The notes under the pieces: generated by a model
What the model saw: only the letters and a program-made list of their open reading frames with translations
What the model was told of the DNA's origin: nothing
The model's database searches: none
Program-made: the position numbers and the translations under genes
Shown here: piece by piece, positions 1 to 8,254 of the stretch
Layout: the number at the start of each line of letters is the position of its first letter
Position numbering within the stretch: the stretch's first letter is position 1
Origin: a virus
Reading direction: 5' to 3' (one strand)
IMG/VR virus record: IMGVR_UViG_3300029319_000467
Span: 1 to 20,598 of that record
DNA: 20,598 nt

Positions 1-2634
1 ATACACATCGGTGATGACGGTGCCGATTCGGTACACATTGGTCGAACTAATACAGGATTTGCAAAGATCCATCTTCGATCAGGCGCAGACAATGACCTTG
101 TTGTTTCCAATTCTAAAGTGGGTATTGGAACTGACGCACCAGGAACTCAAGTTCAAGTCACCGGTTCCGCACCATATGTGACTTTGAAAAACTCTACTGC
201 TGAAAATACAGAGGGTGGAGCAGAGTCTCGAATCATATTTGAAGATCATGCAGATGTTACGTTGGGGCAACTGGAAGTAAGTCATAGTGGCTCAGCAGAC
301 GATACCAAGGGTAAGATGATTTTATCTACCCACAATGGAACATCATTAACTACTGCCGTGACAATAGATGATGCTCAAAATACTACATTTGCTGCTGACA
401 TTATTACGGCTTCTACAAGAGATGCTGCAGATGCTAGTGGTGCCAACGCTGCATTAAGTGTGCCCGGTGGTGCTAGTATTGCAAAAGCATTGTATGTTGG
501 AACTACTCTTAGTGTTGCAAACGATACTCAGTTCCTCGGTGACACGAATACATTTTCGTCTGCAAACACCACTGATCCACTGTTAATTATCAAAAACACC
601 ACTAATGATGCCAACGGTGCTCGTCTTAGGTTTGTTAAAGATAAGGGTGCTGCTGGTGCTGCTAGTGATGTTGCAGGACTTATAGAATTTTATGCAGATG
701 ATGCTAATCAAGACCAAGTGTTGTTCTCTGAGATTAAATCTGAGATTCGAGTCGCAACAAACGGACAGGAGGGAGGTAAGCTAACTTTCTCTGTTGCTTC
801 GCATGATGGAGAATCTCAACCTGGTTTAATCATTGTAGACGGTGATGCAGAGGATGAGGTTGATGTCACTATAGGTAATGGATCGGCGTCTCTAGTTACT
901 GTACCAGGTGACCTTGATGTGGACGGAACTGCAAATCTTGACGTTGTCGATATTGATGGGGCAGTTCAAATTGATAACACCGTAACAGTCGGAGTGGATG
1001 ACACTGGCTACGACGTTAAATTCTTCGGAGCATCTGCGTCACATTTTATGTTGTGGGACGAATCTGCAGATGAATTAGTTTTAGCGCAAGATTCAAAGCT
1101 TTCTTTCCACGATGCTGCTGGCGGGGAGAACATTGTTGCTTCTTCTGATGGACATTTAGAAATTAACGCTGGCACTACGCTTGATATGACCGCGCCCACG
1201 GTGGATATTAATGCAACTAGCACCGTGACCGTAGACACCGACACGCTGACCTTACAATCGTCTAATGCAAACGATCCTGTCCTTCAGATACTGAATGCTG
1301 CGGATGACGATACCGCTGCTAGGCTTAAATTTAACAAGCGTAGAGGAGCAGACGCTCAAGATGGCGATGATATCGGAGATATCCAGTTCTGGAGTTACGA
1401 TGATGGAACGCCATCTACACAGCAATACGCTAGTATTTTAGCAGAAGTATCCGATGCGTCGGCTGGCGCGGAGGGCGGTAAACTAAGTCTTAGAGTTGCA
1501 GAGCACGATGGAACTATTACCACAGGTTTGTTGCTGCAAGACGGTAACGCTGACGGTGAGATAGATGTCACTATTGGTGCGGGTGCGTCGTCACTCGTCA
1601 CTTTGCCGGGTGATATTGATGTAGACGGTACTGCAAATCTAGATGTAGTTGATATCGATGGTTATGTGGATATTAATCCTGGCGGTTCTGCTGGGGCACC
1701 TGCTCTTAGAGTAGTTAGCTCAGATGCTGATCAAGTAGGATTCAAAGTAGAATCTACTAATACAACTGCACACGCGGTATCCATCAACTGCGACGATAGT
1801 TTAACTACGGGTAGCGCATTACATATCGACCATAACGACGCAGCGACAAGTGCCGTGACTCCTAAAACAGTACACTTTGACTTTGATAAAGACGGAGTCA
1901 CTGGGGACGGGGTAACATCAGCGTACACTTTAGTGGATCTTGATATGACTGATGGCGCTACTAATCACGCCAATGCTACTGTCCAGATGGTCGGCTTAGA
2001 TCTGGATATCATATCAACAAATGCTCAAGGTGCTCTTAATAACTACGGACTACTTGTTAATGTGTCTGGCGGTGATATCAATATGGCCGCACAACTCACC
2101 GGAGATACTGCAAATCAAACAGCAGTTCACATACATAACGATGGTAATAATGCCAATCGGTACGGATTATCTATTTCAGCCGGTGTCGATACTATTAGTG
2201 GTAACGGTGAAATAGCATGGTTAATTTTTCAAGACGGTAATGGGGATACCATATCTACTGTAGTCAATAGCACTGCCAGTCCTTATGCTACTTTTGCCGC
2301 ACCTTCTGACGAACGTCTCAAGCAAGACATCGCACCAACTAAAGTTATTGGTTTGGATGTTATTAATAAGCTTAAGATGTCCGAGTTCCGTTGGAAAAAA
2401 GACGGTGATGAAGGTCGATTGGAAGAGATTGGATTTATCGCACAAAATTGTGAGGTAGCATACCCAGGAATGGTTGGTGAAAAGGAAGGTTTGTATGGGG
2501 ACTATGATTTCCCTGTAAAAGATGTGGCACCAGCTACACTAATTCCTGTTATGGTAAAGGCAATTCAAGAGTTGAGCGATAATAATAAAGCTTTGCTAAA
2601 TAGGATTGAAGAGTTAGAAAGTAAACTATCCTGA
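1..2634 (+). CDS. Tail fibre protein with C-terminal S74 intramolecular chaperone (5' partial)
   Basis: The reading frame is open from base 1, so the gene begins upstream of the window; the GTG at 118 is internal. About 877 residues are visible. The body is rich in Asp, Thr, Ala and Gly, and contains the KVGIGTDAP-type motif frequent in S74 fibres and two long degenerate repeats about 234 residues apart. The last ~109 residues match the peptidase S74 chaperone: SDERLK holds the Ser (codon 2305-2307) and the Lys five residues later that form the autocleavage dyad in the endosialidase family, followed by FRWKKDGDEGR, IGFIAQ, a conserved proline-rich patch and a terminal coiled coil (IQELSDNNKALLNRIEELESKL). 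The family trimerises the fibre and then cuts itself off just before the Ser. The likely role is host-surface binding; the receptor cannot be read. Its place upstream of the neck genes is less usual than after the baseplate genes. Confidence 0.9.
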   Translation: MHIGDDGADSVHIGRTNTGFAKIHLRSGADNDLVVSNSKVGIGTDAPGTQVQVTGSAPYVTLKNSTAENTEGGAESRIIFEDHADVTLGQLEVSHSGSADDTKGKMILSTHNGTSLTTAVTIDDAQNTTFAADIITASTRDAADASGANAALSVPGGASIAKALYVGTTLSVANDTQFLGDTNTFSSANTTDPLLIIKNTTNDANGARLRFVKDKGAAGAASDVAGLIEFYADDANQDQVLFSEIKSEIRVATNGQEGGKLTFSVASHDGESQPGLIIVDGDAEDEVDVTIGNGSASLVTVPGDLDVDGTANLDVVDIDGAVQIDNTVTVGVDDTGYDVKFFGASASHFMLWDESADELVLAQDSKLSFHDAAGGENIVASSDGHLEINAGTTLDMTAPTVDINATSTVTVDTDTLTLQSSNANDPVLQILNAADDDTAARLKFNKRRGADAQDGDDIGDIQFWSYDDGTPSTQQYASILAEVSDASAGAEGGKLSLRVAEHDGTITTGLLLQDGNADGEIDVTIGAGASSLVTLPGDIDVDGTANLDVVDIDGYVDINPGGSAGAPALRVVSSDADQVGFKVESTNTTAHAVSINCDDSLTTGSALHIDHNDAATSAVTPKTVHFDFDKDGVTGDGVTSAYTLVDLDMTDGATNHANATVQMVGLDLDIISTNAQGALNNYGLLVNVSGGDINMAAQLTGDTANQTAVHIHNDGNNANRYGLSISAGVDTISGNGEIAWLIFQDGNGDTISTVVNSTASPYATFAAPSDERLKQDIAPTKVIGLDVINKLKMSEFRWKKDGDEGRLEEIGFIAQNCEVAYPGMVGEKEGLYGDYDFPVKDVAPATLIPVMVKAIQELSDNNKALLNRIEELESKLS
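541..960 (+). repeat. Fibre repeat unit, copy 1
   Basis: Encodes a ~140-residue unit beginning around DTNTFSSANTTDPLLIIKN, running through GGKLTFSVASHDGE and ending in DVDGTANLDVVDIDG (916-960). It aligns along its length with the unit at 1234-1662. The closing 15 residues are identical between copies, while 8 of their 15 codons differ synonymously. A more diverged relative (LKNSTAENTEGGAESRI to the TTAVTID stretch, about 184-369) probably represents a third copy. This looks like an elongated repeated shaft module, an inference from composition. Confidence 0.75.
1234..1662 (+). repeat. Fibre repeat unit, copy 2
   Basis: Second copy of the shaft unit, starting at DTDTLTLQSSNANDPVLQILN, passing through ARLKFNKRRGAD and GGKLSLRVAEHDG, and ending in the invariant DVDGTANLDVVDIDG (1618-1662). 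The offset from copy 1 is about 700 bases. Copies differ by small length changes and many substitutions except in the terminal motif. Confidence 0.75.
2302..2322 (+). other. Predicted S74 autocleavage site in the fibre
   Basis: The codons read P-SDERLK. By analogy with phage endosialidase chaperones the bond before the Ser (2305) would be cut, with the Lys five residues on as catalytic partner, releasing a ~109-residue C-terminal chaperone fragment encoded by 2305-2631. Both key residues are present, so cleavage is likely to be active. Confidence 0.75.
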
Positions 2635-2652
2635 GGGGGCCTCTATTGGAGG
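2633..2652 (+). promoter_or_regulatory. Two mutually exclusive short stems over a ribosome binding site
   Basis: CCTC at 2640-2643 can pair either upstream with GAGG at 2633-2636, which overlaps the fibre stop codon, or downstream with GAGG at 2649-2652, which is the core of the Shine-Dalgarno of the next gene. The stems are only 4 bp, so this may be chance. If real, ribosomes terminating on the fibre gene would affect access to the next start. Confidence 0.25.
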
Positions 2653-2660
2653 GTGGTATT

Positions 2661-2987
2661 TTGGACGCAGTTAAGAAACATTGGTACTTAGTTCTTGCAG
2701 TAGTAGGTGCGCTCTCTTGGTTTACTAGTCAGGTGGTGGGAGCATCTGCCACCATGGCCGATATAAACGACTCTATACAGCGCAATCAAGAAAAGATAGT
2801 TGACTTAGAAGAAGATGTTGAGAAGCACGAAGAAGGTATTGGCCACCCTCAAGTTAACGAGAGACTAATTCGTGTAGAGACGGAATTGATACATATAAAT
2901 AGATCGCAATTGGAAAGCTTTCAGGATATAAAATTACAATTAAATACAATGCAGGAAGATATAAAAGAAATTACCAGGAACCCATAA
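2661..2987 (+). CDS. Small single-pass membrane protein with coiled coil, holin-like candidate
   Basis: I chose the TTG at 2661 (108 residues) because GGAGGG at 2648-2653 lies 7 bases before it. The frame is also open from a TTG at 2646, but that codon lies before the Shine-Dalgarno. Residues 1-7 are short and positively charged (MDAVKKH), 8-28 form one hydrophobic segment (WYLVLAVVGALSWFTSQVVGA), and 33-104 are mostly charged heptad-like helix broken by GHPQ near 61-64. This gives a membrane anchor with a long coiled coil. Small phage proteins with one transmembrane helix and a coiled coil include holin-like XhlA proteins, though XhlA has the reverse order. A role in lysis or in anchoring virion assembly is possible; no endolysin is visible nearby to support lysis. 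Function is unproven. Confidence 0.75.
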   Translation: MDAVKKHWYLVLAVVGALSWFTSQVVGASATMADINDSIQRNQEKIVDLEEDVEKHEEGIGHPQVNERLIRVETELIHINRSQLESFQDIKLQLNTMQEDIKEITRNP

Positions 2988-3009
2988 TAGTTAGTAACGG
3001 AGAAACGTC

Positions 3010-3867
3010 GTGGCAATTACCTCACATGGTGCTACAACCAAAGTAGAGAAGGGAAGATTCGCGTTTCTCCCTGTGATACTCGGGGCTGAGAACGTAGATA
3101 ATAGTGGTGCCACAGCACCTTCAACGATCACTGTTAAGTATAGAAAGCAGAATTCACTGTCGTTTTTATCCAAAACACTTAACAACACTACTAGCACAAC
3201 GTCAGCGGCGGCTTCAGCCAGCGATACTACTGTTAAATTAGTAGACTCTAGTTCTTTTCCACCTTTTGGTAAGGCTTATGTAGAGAATGAGCTTGTGGAG
3301 TACACTGCTAATAATGTCTCTACTGGCACTCTTACACTATCCTCTGGCCTCAGTGGTAATCACAATTCTGGTGTAACAGTCACTCGAATTGATTGGTTGA
3401 ACCTTAGTAGTGATATTGCTAGTGCTGGTTCTACCGAGGGATATTACCTTATTCTTTTTACGAACACTGAGTTAAGTGCGTTAGGTACTTTTACTTACTC
3501 AGTTGTTTTTGATACTGGCACGGATGAGATTGTAGTCCGTACAGTGGATGTTGTAGCTGCATCTGGTGTGGATACTGAGTCAGCGCCTTCTGTGTCTACC
3601 TGCATCCTTAAAGATCATGTTATTAATCTGGATGGAACCGCTGCTCAAAATGTCGTTGTATATGCTCGATTGTTAGCTTTACCTACGCTATCTGGTAGTG
3701 CTGGTATAATTGACCAGGTAGTGTCTGCAAAGACAGACGCAAACGGTTTTTTCCAACTTTCTGTTCCGCAGGAAGCGACATTAGATGTTACCATACCTGC
3801 AATAGGATATCGTCGAACCATAAAGGTTCCTTCTGCAACCCTTCAAAACTTGTTTGAGATTACTTAA
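3010..3867 (+). CDS. Beta-rich virion protein with CnaB/carboxypeptidase-regulatory-like C-terminus
   Basis: A GTG start is preceded by GGAGAA at 2999-3004 with a 5-base gap. The 285-residue product has three parts: an N-terminal beta-rich region (1-60), a Ser/Thr/Ala-rich linker leading into a module at about 68-128 (TTVKLVDSSSFPPFGKAYVENELVEYT) of the surface-module type also seen in neighbouring proteins, and a C-terminal domain at about 196-285. The C-terminal domain has VVVYARL, TDANGFFQLSVP and a hydrophobic strand series typical of CnaB or carboxypeptidase-regulatory-like folds. Its stop overlaps the next ATG by one base (TAATG), so the two are translationally coupled and probably belong to one assembly, likely the neck or head-tail connector region. 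I do not recognise a specific family. Confidence 0.75.
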   Translation: MAITSHGATTKVEKGRFAFLPVILGAENVDNSGATAPSTITVKYRKQNSLSFLSKTLNNTTSTTSAAASASDTTVKLVDSSSFPPFGKAYVENELVEYTANNVSTGTLTLSSGLSGNHNSGVTVTRIDWLNLSSDIASAGSTEGYYLILFTNTELSALGTFTYSVVFDTGTDEIVVRTVDVVAASGVDTESAPSVSTCILKDHVINLDGTAAQNVVVYARLLALPTLSGSAGIIDQVVSAKTDANGFFQLSVPQEATLDVTIPAIGYRRTIKVPSATLQNLFEIT

Positions 3868-5369
3868 TGGCTGTTACTGCTGTCACATCCGTCGCTGTAG
3901 ACCAGGACGAATATAGTAAGTTTGAAGAAGATCGAGCCGTGATCGAAGCGGAGATTTTTGTTTCTGGAACTGTGGAAGTCGCTGACGGCACTACAAATAC
4001 GAACAGTAAAATTACAGTCGAGATTGTAAAAGCTAGACGCGCAAGGAGTGTAGTTGTACTTACCAAAACAGTTGATTTGGCTACTTATTTTAGCCTTAGT
4101 GATGGTGGGACGATTCCTAGCACAACTCCAGTTTACGTAAACTTAGACACTCGTGATGCTGTTGGATCTACAGACTCTATTAACCTTATTCGTCGTGGAA
4201 AGTACTTTATACGTGCTTATAAGGCCGGTAGCTATGAGGCTACTGATGCCTTTTTAAATGGTCCGTTGTGTGGGAAGTCTGATGACTTTCACATCAGTAT
4301 TATTACTGTTAATCGTATGCGTAGAGATTGGCTTTTTGGCTTAGACCTTCAAGCTTCAGATATGCGAACGTTTAAGTACAACCCAAGATCTATTACGGGC
4401 GTAAAGTTATTAGAGGTGAGTCGCAATCATAAATTAGCGATGTTCCCTATAAAGTACACTGTTGACCCTAGTGGTAATAAATTTTTGTCTTGGGACAACG
4501 GTCGTATGGTGCCTATTAGTACGAATCATAAAGAGTACCTTCTACCGGCTTCTGGACCTTCATCAGAGTATATAACGGTAAAGGTAGATCATAATAGGCT
4601 ACCTACTAGTAGTGTATCTGAAGAACTTTTTATTGAAGAGGATAGATTAGACGATACGTCTATCCGAAGGTATGTGAACGACTCTGTTGATCACGTAGAG
4701 AATACTCTTCTTCAAGTGTTTTTAGAGCCTACTCAGATTGTAACGGACATCGATGCATCTAAGCTCACATACACTGGTGACGGCGGCACTATCGTGATCA
4801 ATGAGGACTACGACTTTATCAAGAGTCCTGTGAGTTTTTATCCTAGAATTCCTGGAGAGTGGATTTCTATACAGTTTCCGTTTCCAAGTCTTTTGAAGGT
4901 TGACCAGTTGTACGGCGCTGTGGCTAACACAAGAGTTGTGCATGTTAACTACGAGTGGATAGAGATATCTGAACCTAGTGGGTTTACTCAATTAGTACCG
5001 TTTAATACAGAGTTAGCTTTTGATTTTGTAGGACTTATTTGGGTTGAGTCTCTTAGGAGCGCCACTCCGATACCCAACTTTTGGCACTACAACCTTGTAG
5101 CCGGTTTGAGGGAGTGCCCAGGCGACGTTATTGAGTTGATTGGTCGCCATGCCGCTATTCCTATATTGGCTGCTGCCGGTGCTGCGTTTAGGGGTGGGTA
5201 CAGTTCGCAGTCTATATCTAGAGACGGTGTTTCCGAGAGTGTTTCTTATACTTCGTCTGCTATTTACGGAATTTATAGTGCTAGTATTGAGGACTATAGA
5301 AACTGGATACGAGAAAATTTGCCTGCGCTTAGAAACCGCTACCGTGGGCCACAGCCAATAATCATGTGA
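3867..5369 (+). CDS. Head-tail connector (adaptor-like) structural protein, putative
   Basis: A 500-residue protein starting on the ATG that shares its A with the previous stop codon; there is no strong Shine-Dalgarno, which fits coupling. The N-terminal ~150 residues are beta-rich; the middle is mixed, with several Tyr/Trp-rich strands (SPVSFYPRIPGEWISIQFPF). The last ~90 residues are helical and carry a pattern I associate with connector-region proteins of uncultured marine phages: a helix (LIGRHAAIPILAAAGAAF), a Ser-rich stretch SISRDGVSESVSYTSS, then YGIYSASIEDYRNWIRENLPALRNRYRG. Position directly before the head-closure, completion and terminator candidates supports a neck role. The assignment is by context and pattern, not by a named family. 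Confidence 0.65.
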   Translation: MAVTAVTSVAVDQDEYSKFEEDRAVIEAEIFVSGTVEVADGTTNTNSKITVEIVKARRARSVVVLTKTVDLATYFSLSDGGTIPSTTPVYVNLDTRDAVGSTDSINLIRRGKYFIRAYKAGSYEATDAFLNGPLCGKSDDFHISIITVNRMRRDWLFGLDLQASDMRTFKYNPRSITGVKLLEVSRNHKLAMFPIKYTVDPSGNKFLSWDNGRMVPISTNHKEYLLPASGPSSEYITVKVDHNRLPTSSVSEELFIEEDRLDDTSIRRYVNDSVDHVENTLLQVFLEPTQIVTDIDASKLTYTGDGGTIVINEDYDFIKSPVSFYPRIPGEWISIQFPFPSLLKVDQLYGAVANTRVVHVNYEWIEISEPSGFTQLVPFNTELAFDFVGLIWVESLRSATPIPNFWHYNLVAGLRECPGDVIELIGRHAAIPILAAAGAAFRGGYSSQSISRDGVSESVSYTSSAIYGIYSASIEDYRNWIRENLPALRNRYRGPQPIIM

Positions 5370-5370
5370 T

Positions 5371-6153
5371 ATGTCAGATAAACCATTTTCCAGACGTACA
5401 AATTCCCAAACTGGTCTTGGAATAGATTTTTCTGATAATCATAAATTCCAAGACGGGTTAATTGCTAATCGAGGACAAGTTCTTGTTCACGAAATGGGTG
5501 TATCTTGTACCTGTAGATCTGGAGATAGATCTGAGCCTGTTGTGGGCGGTAGTGGTAAATTTAATTGTGGTAAGTGCGAGAACGGTATTATGTATCGTAA
5601 TCCACGACAGATCATGGGCTTGATTAGTGGTATCGGATATCAAAGGCAATTACTAGAAACCGGGTTTGCGAATCCTGGTGATTGTGTATTGTCTGTATCT
5701 CCAAATTTAGATGCTCCACCTGCTGATTTTGATAAGATTACGTTTACCTGGCCAGAAAATATAAACGACGGTCAGGTTATTATCCGAGGGGCAGAGGGGG
5801 AGAACCCCCATGTGTCATTAAAGGCAAATGAGGATAGACTTCATTATAAAGGTGCTAAGTCACTTCACGTAGAGGATGAAGACGGAGTTATTTACTATGA
5901 AAACTCTGACTTTTATTTTGAAGGTAGAAAGATAGTTTGGATTAATGCTCCAGAGAAAAACAAGAGATACGCTATAAAGTACATGGCGTATTTAGAATGG
6001 ATTGTGTTCAACTCTCCGATGTCTAGAAGGGACAAAGATGGTTCTCTAGGGTATAGAGTTATATTGCGGAAGAAGCACATTGTTAATCTCAAGGACCCAA
6101 TAGAAGAAGAGTTGTTAGAGAAGGCATCATTCCAATCAAGAGTGAGGGCATAA
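5371..6153 (+). CDS. Neck/head-closure protein with four-cysteine (zinc-ribbon-like) motif, putative
   Basis: The ATG lies one base after the preceding stop with no clear Shine-Dalgarno, so it is probably coupled. The 260-residue protein has Cys46-x-Cys48, a 17-residue gap and Cys66-xx-Cys69 (codons 5506-5577), a spacing compatible with a structural zinc site. Short phage connector proteins often carry a similar cysteine cluster followed by Gly. Residues 95-190 are beta-rich. The C-terminal third (YAIKYMAYLEWIVFNSP, then SLGYRVILRKKHIV near 215-240) resembles the closing strands of head-closure or connector proteins. It sits just upstream of a gp10-like and a terminator-like gene, the usual place for a head-closure protein. 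Metal binding and exact role are inferred. Confidence 0.65.
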   Translation: MSDKPFSRRTNSQTGLGIDFSDNHKFQDGLIANRGQVLVHEMGVSCTCRSGDRSEPVVGGSGKFNCGKCENGIMYRNPRQIMGLISGIGYQRQLLETGFANPGDCVLSVSPNLDAPPADFDKITFTWPENINDGQVIIRGAEGENPHVSLKANEDRLHYKGAKSLHVEDEDGVIYYENSDFYFEGRKIVWINAPEKNKRYAIKYMAYLEWIVFNSPMSRRDKDGSLGYRVILRKKHIVNLKDPIEEELLEKASFQSRVRA

Positions 6154-6154
6154 G

Positions 6155-6865
6155 ATGGCTGATACAAGTGTTAAATTTTTTACTGATGATCAGGTTAGAC
6201 GTTTTGTTGTCATTGACACTGATGGATTCAGAAAGAAAGCAGAGGCTCTTGCTGTAGGTTTTTCTGCAGCAGCCTTAAGCTATTGGGCAGATTTAGCCAG
6301 AAGCACGTTTAGCCCTAGCACCGCACAAAGGTATATTGAGAGTTTATTTTGGAATCCTCAAAACCCTGAGAAGATACAGATGTCTGTTATGGCCGATACT
6401 CTAGCAGATCTGTTAGAGGGTGGTCAGGATGAGAGGGACCTCACTGAGATATTTTTAAAGTCCTCCAAGCTTACATCAAAAGGTAAAAGATATAGAATTA
6501 TACCAATTGATTATCAAAAACAAGATCCGTACTTGGGAATACAGAGAGAGACACTCGGTATGGATGTAGAAGAGGTCATTGGTTTAATTAAGAGTAAAGG
6601 TGCTGTAAAAGCTAAGTCTGTATTTATCTCTAAGATGAATCAGTTTGAAAAGGCTGGAGTGCCATCTAAAGGCTTTGAGCGAGCTAACCCACTGTCTGCA
6701 GCAGAGAAAGCGGTGGGTAAAGAGACCATGAAGTTTAGGACTATTACTCCAGAGTCAACTTGGAGACATCCGGGCATACGCGCAGCTTTACTGTCTAACC
6801 AAGTGGCTGAGTGGATGCGTTTAAATAGAACTAGATTTTCAAATGAGTTATTTGGAGAGCAATGA
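6155..6865 (+). CDS. Tail completion/neck protein, HK97 gp10-like, putative
   Basis: The ATG follows GAGGG (6144-6148) by 6 bases and the previous stop by one base. The 236-residue product is mostly helical at its N-terminus (FRKKAEALAVGFSAAALSYW, then ARSTFSPSTAQRYIESLFW at about 48-66), followed by a strand-rich middle (KGKRYRIIPI) and a C-terminal FRTITPESTWRHPGI with WRHPG at 203-207. The FRTIT...W-HPG ending is a recurrent mark of HK97 gp10-type tail-completion proteins, which attach to the tail end and help dock it to the head. It overlaps the next gene by 4 bases (ATGA), and that gene looks like a tail terminator, the typical partner order. Confidence 0.65.
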   Translation: MADTSVKFFTDDQVRRFVVIDTDGFRKKAEALAVGFSAAALSYWADLARSTFSPSTAQRYIESLFWNPQNPEKIQMSVMADTLADLLEGGQDERDLTEIFLKSSKLTSKGKRYRIIPIDYQKQDPYLGIQRETLGMDVEEVIGLIKSKGAVKAKSVFISKMNQFEKAGVPSKGFERANPLSAAEKAVGKETMKFRTITPESTWRHPGIRAALLSNQVAEWMRLNRTRFSNELFGEQ

Positions 6866-8226
6866 GTTTAATACCTGAAATAATCATTCAGCGTGTGCTG
6901 GTGAATGGGATTAGGGAGCTACGGAATAATCCGTGGAAGTCTGATCAATTATTCAGGAACGTCCCTCAGGACTTTGCTCAAAACTTTCAGCAGATGCTTG
7001 TAAGTACATCCATTGATGTCACTGTAAACTATCCGAGAGAAGACAGTCAGTTCCCTTGTGTTGCGATATTGTTGCGTGGAGAAGAGGAAAACAACATTCT
7101 TTTAGGGGACTTGTTGGGTGGTGGTCTTACAGAAGATCAGGGTCTGTTCCAAAACTCAAGTCAGTTTTTCTATACACCAGACGAGTCTTCTGAGTCCTCT
7201 GCTTTAGATGCCGATGATTTAATCGGTGAGCCTAGACGGATATTTGATTCGACAGACAATGTTTACAAAGAGCGTAGAGGTTCCGGGTACGTGAGTAGCT
7301 ACATGCTACAGATTATGGCCGATAATCAAGACTTCACGTTATTCCTATATCACGCAGTTAGACAGATTATCATGTCTAATATAAAGACTTTTGAGCGTAA
7401 CGGCATATTTGAGTTGAGACTTAGTGGTACAGATTTCTTACCGCAACCTGCACACCAACCCTCTTTTATATTTATGAGAGGGCTTACGCTCAACTTTACT
7501 TACTTTGCGGAACACTTCACTGTATTTGATAATACAGATCCGAATGAGCCTAAAGTTGCCAAGTCTTTTGTTATTGATATGGAGTTGAGTGACCAGCTTG
7601 GTACGGATCCTGGTGAAGGGACAATAGCAGCGATGCAATCGCCTCACATAGAAAGTGTTAAACTAAGTGGAGACTCCGCTGTTTATGGGACTTCTATTTC
7701 TGGCGCAGCAGGAAGTACTCTTACTGGAAACAAGATAAAAGGTATTAATTTACACGCAGGATTTTCTTTATCTATATTTGATCCTGTTACGCTATCTGCG
7801 TCGGATGTTACTCTATCTAATATAAAATTGTTAGACAGTGTAAAAACTACCGTTTTTATATCAGATAATTCTGGACAGTCAATTTCCACTAATCTAGAAT
7901 ACCAGGCAAGATCTACAGATACTATACCTTCAGGACTATTAGAGGGAATGGTTTTACGCGTGACTGGCCCTAAAACTCATAGTGCTTTTAATGAGCATCG
8001 TAGAATTGTTAGCTTTACTTCTGGTTCTGGAGGGTCTATTACAGTAGCTAACGAATTTTCATCCAGTTTATCTGGAGCTTTTATAGAAGTTTTTAAACAG
8101 GAGACCGAAGTTTCATTTGATGCCGCGATTGCCTCTGATGCAGCTACTGGGTCCCGAAATATAAAAATTACTAACTCAGACTTGAAGTCAGATACGCTAG
8201 TTAGCGGATTTACTGTGACTTCTTAA
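6862..8226 (+). CDS. Tail terminator-like protein with C-terminal Ig-like (IPT/TIG-type) extension
   Basis: Starts inside the preceding gene's ATGA, with GGAGAG 5' of it. Residues 1-230 have the layout of phage tail terminators: an N-terminal helix (IIIQRVLVNGIRELRN), a strand with FPCVAILLRGEEE, then YMLQIMADNQDFTLFLYHAVRQII and an ELRLSGTDF strand and final LTLNFTYFAEHF. Such proteins form the ring that ends tail polymerisation. Residues ~260-454 are an addition: strands resembling an IPT/TIG Ig-like domain, ending in ASDAATGSRNIKITNSD and SGFTVTS, the usual close of that fold. Residues ~334-413 look like a separate beta module (GMVLRVTGP...HRRIVSF) set inside it. Most terminators are far shorter, so the extension probably faces outward as virion decoration. 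Domain calls are from pattern. Confidence 0.65.
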   Translation: MSLIPEIIIQRVLVNGIRELRNNPWKSDQLFRNVPQDFAQNFQQMLVSTSIDVTVNYPREDSQFPCVAILLRGEEENNILLGDLLGGGLTEDQGLFQNSSQFFYTPDESSESSALDADDLIGEPRRIFDSTDNVYKERRGSGYVSSYMLQIMADNQDFTLFLYHAVRQIIMSNIKTFERNGIFELRLSGTDFLPQPAHQPSFIFMRGLTLNFTYFAEHFTVFDNTDPNEPKVAKSFVIDMELSDQLGTDPGEGTIAAMQSPHIESVKLSGDSAVYGTSISGAAGSTLTGNKIKGINLHAGFSLSIFDPVTLSASDVTLSNIKLLDSVKTTVFISDNSGQSISTNLEYQARSTDTIPSGLLEGMVLRVTGPKTHSAFNEHRRIVSFTSGSGGSITVANEFSSSLSGAFIEVFKQETEVSFDAAIASDAATGSRNIKITNSDLKSDTLVSGFTVTS

Positions 8227-8254
8227 CCGAAAAACTAACTGAAGATTACTCAAG

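Noticed and set aside
118-120. GTG as the start of the fibre gene
   Set aside because: The frame is open upstream to base 1 with fibre-like sequence (IHIGDDGADSVHIG), so the GTG is internal and the gene is cut by the window edge.
541-1662. Diversity-generating retroelement variable repeat in the fibre
   Set aside because: Repeats differ mainly by synonymous and scattered changes, not adenine-directed changes, and no reverse transcriptase is present in the window.
2646-2648. TTG at 2646 as start of the small membrane protein
   Set aside because: It lies before the GGAGGG that serves the TTG at 2661 with ideal spacing, and has no site of its own.
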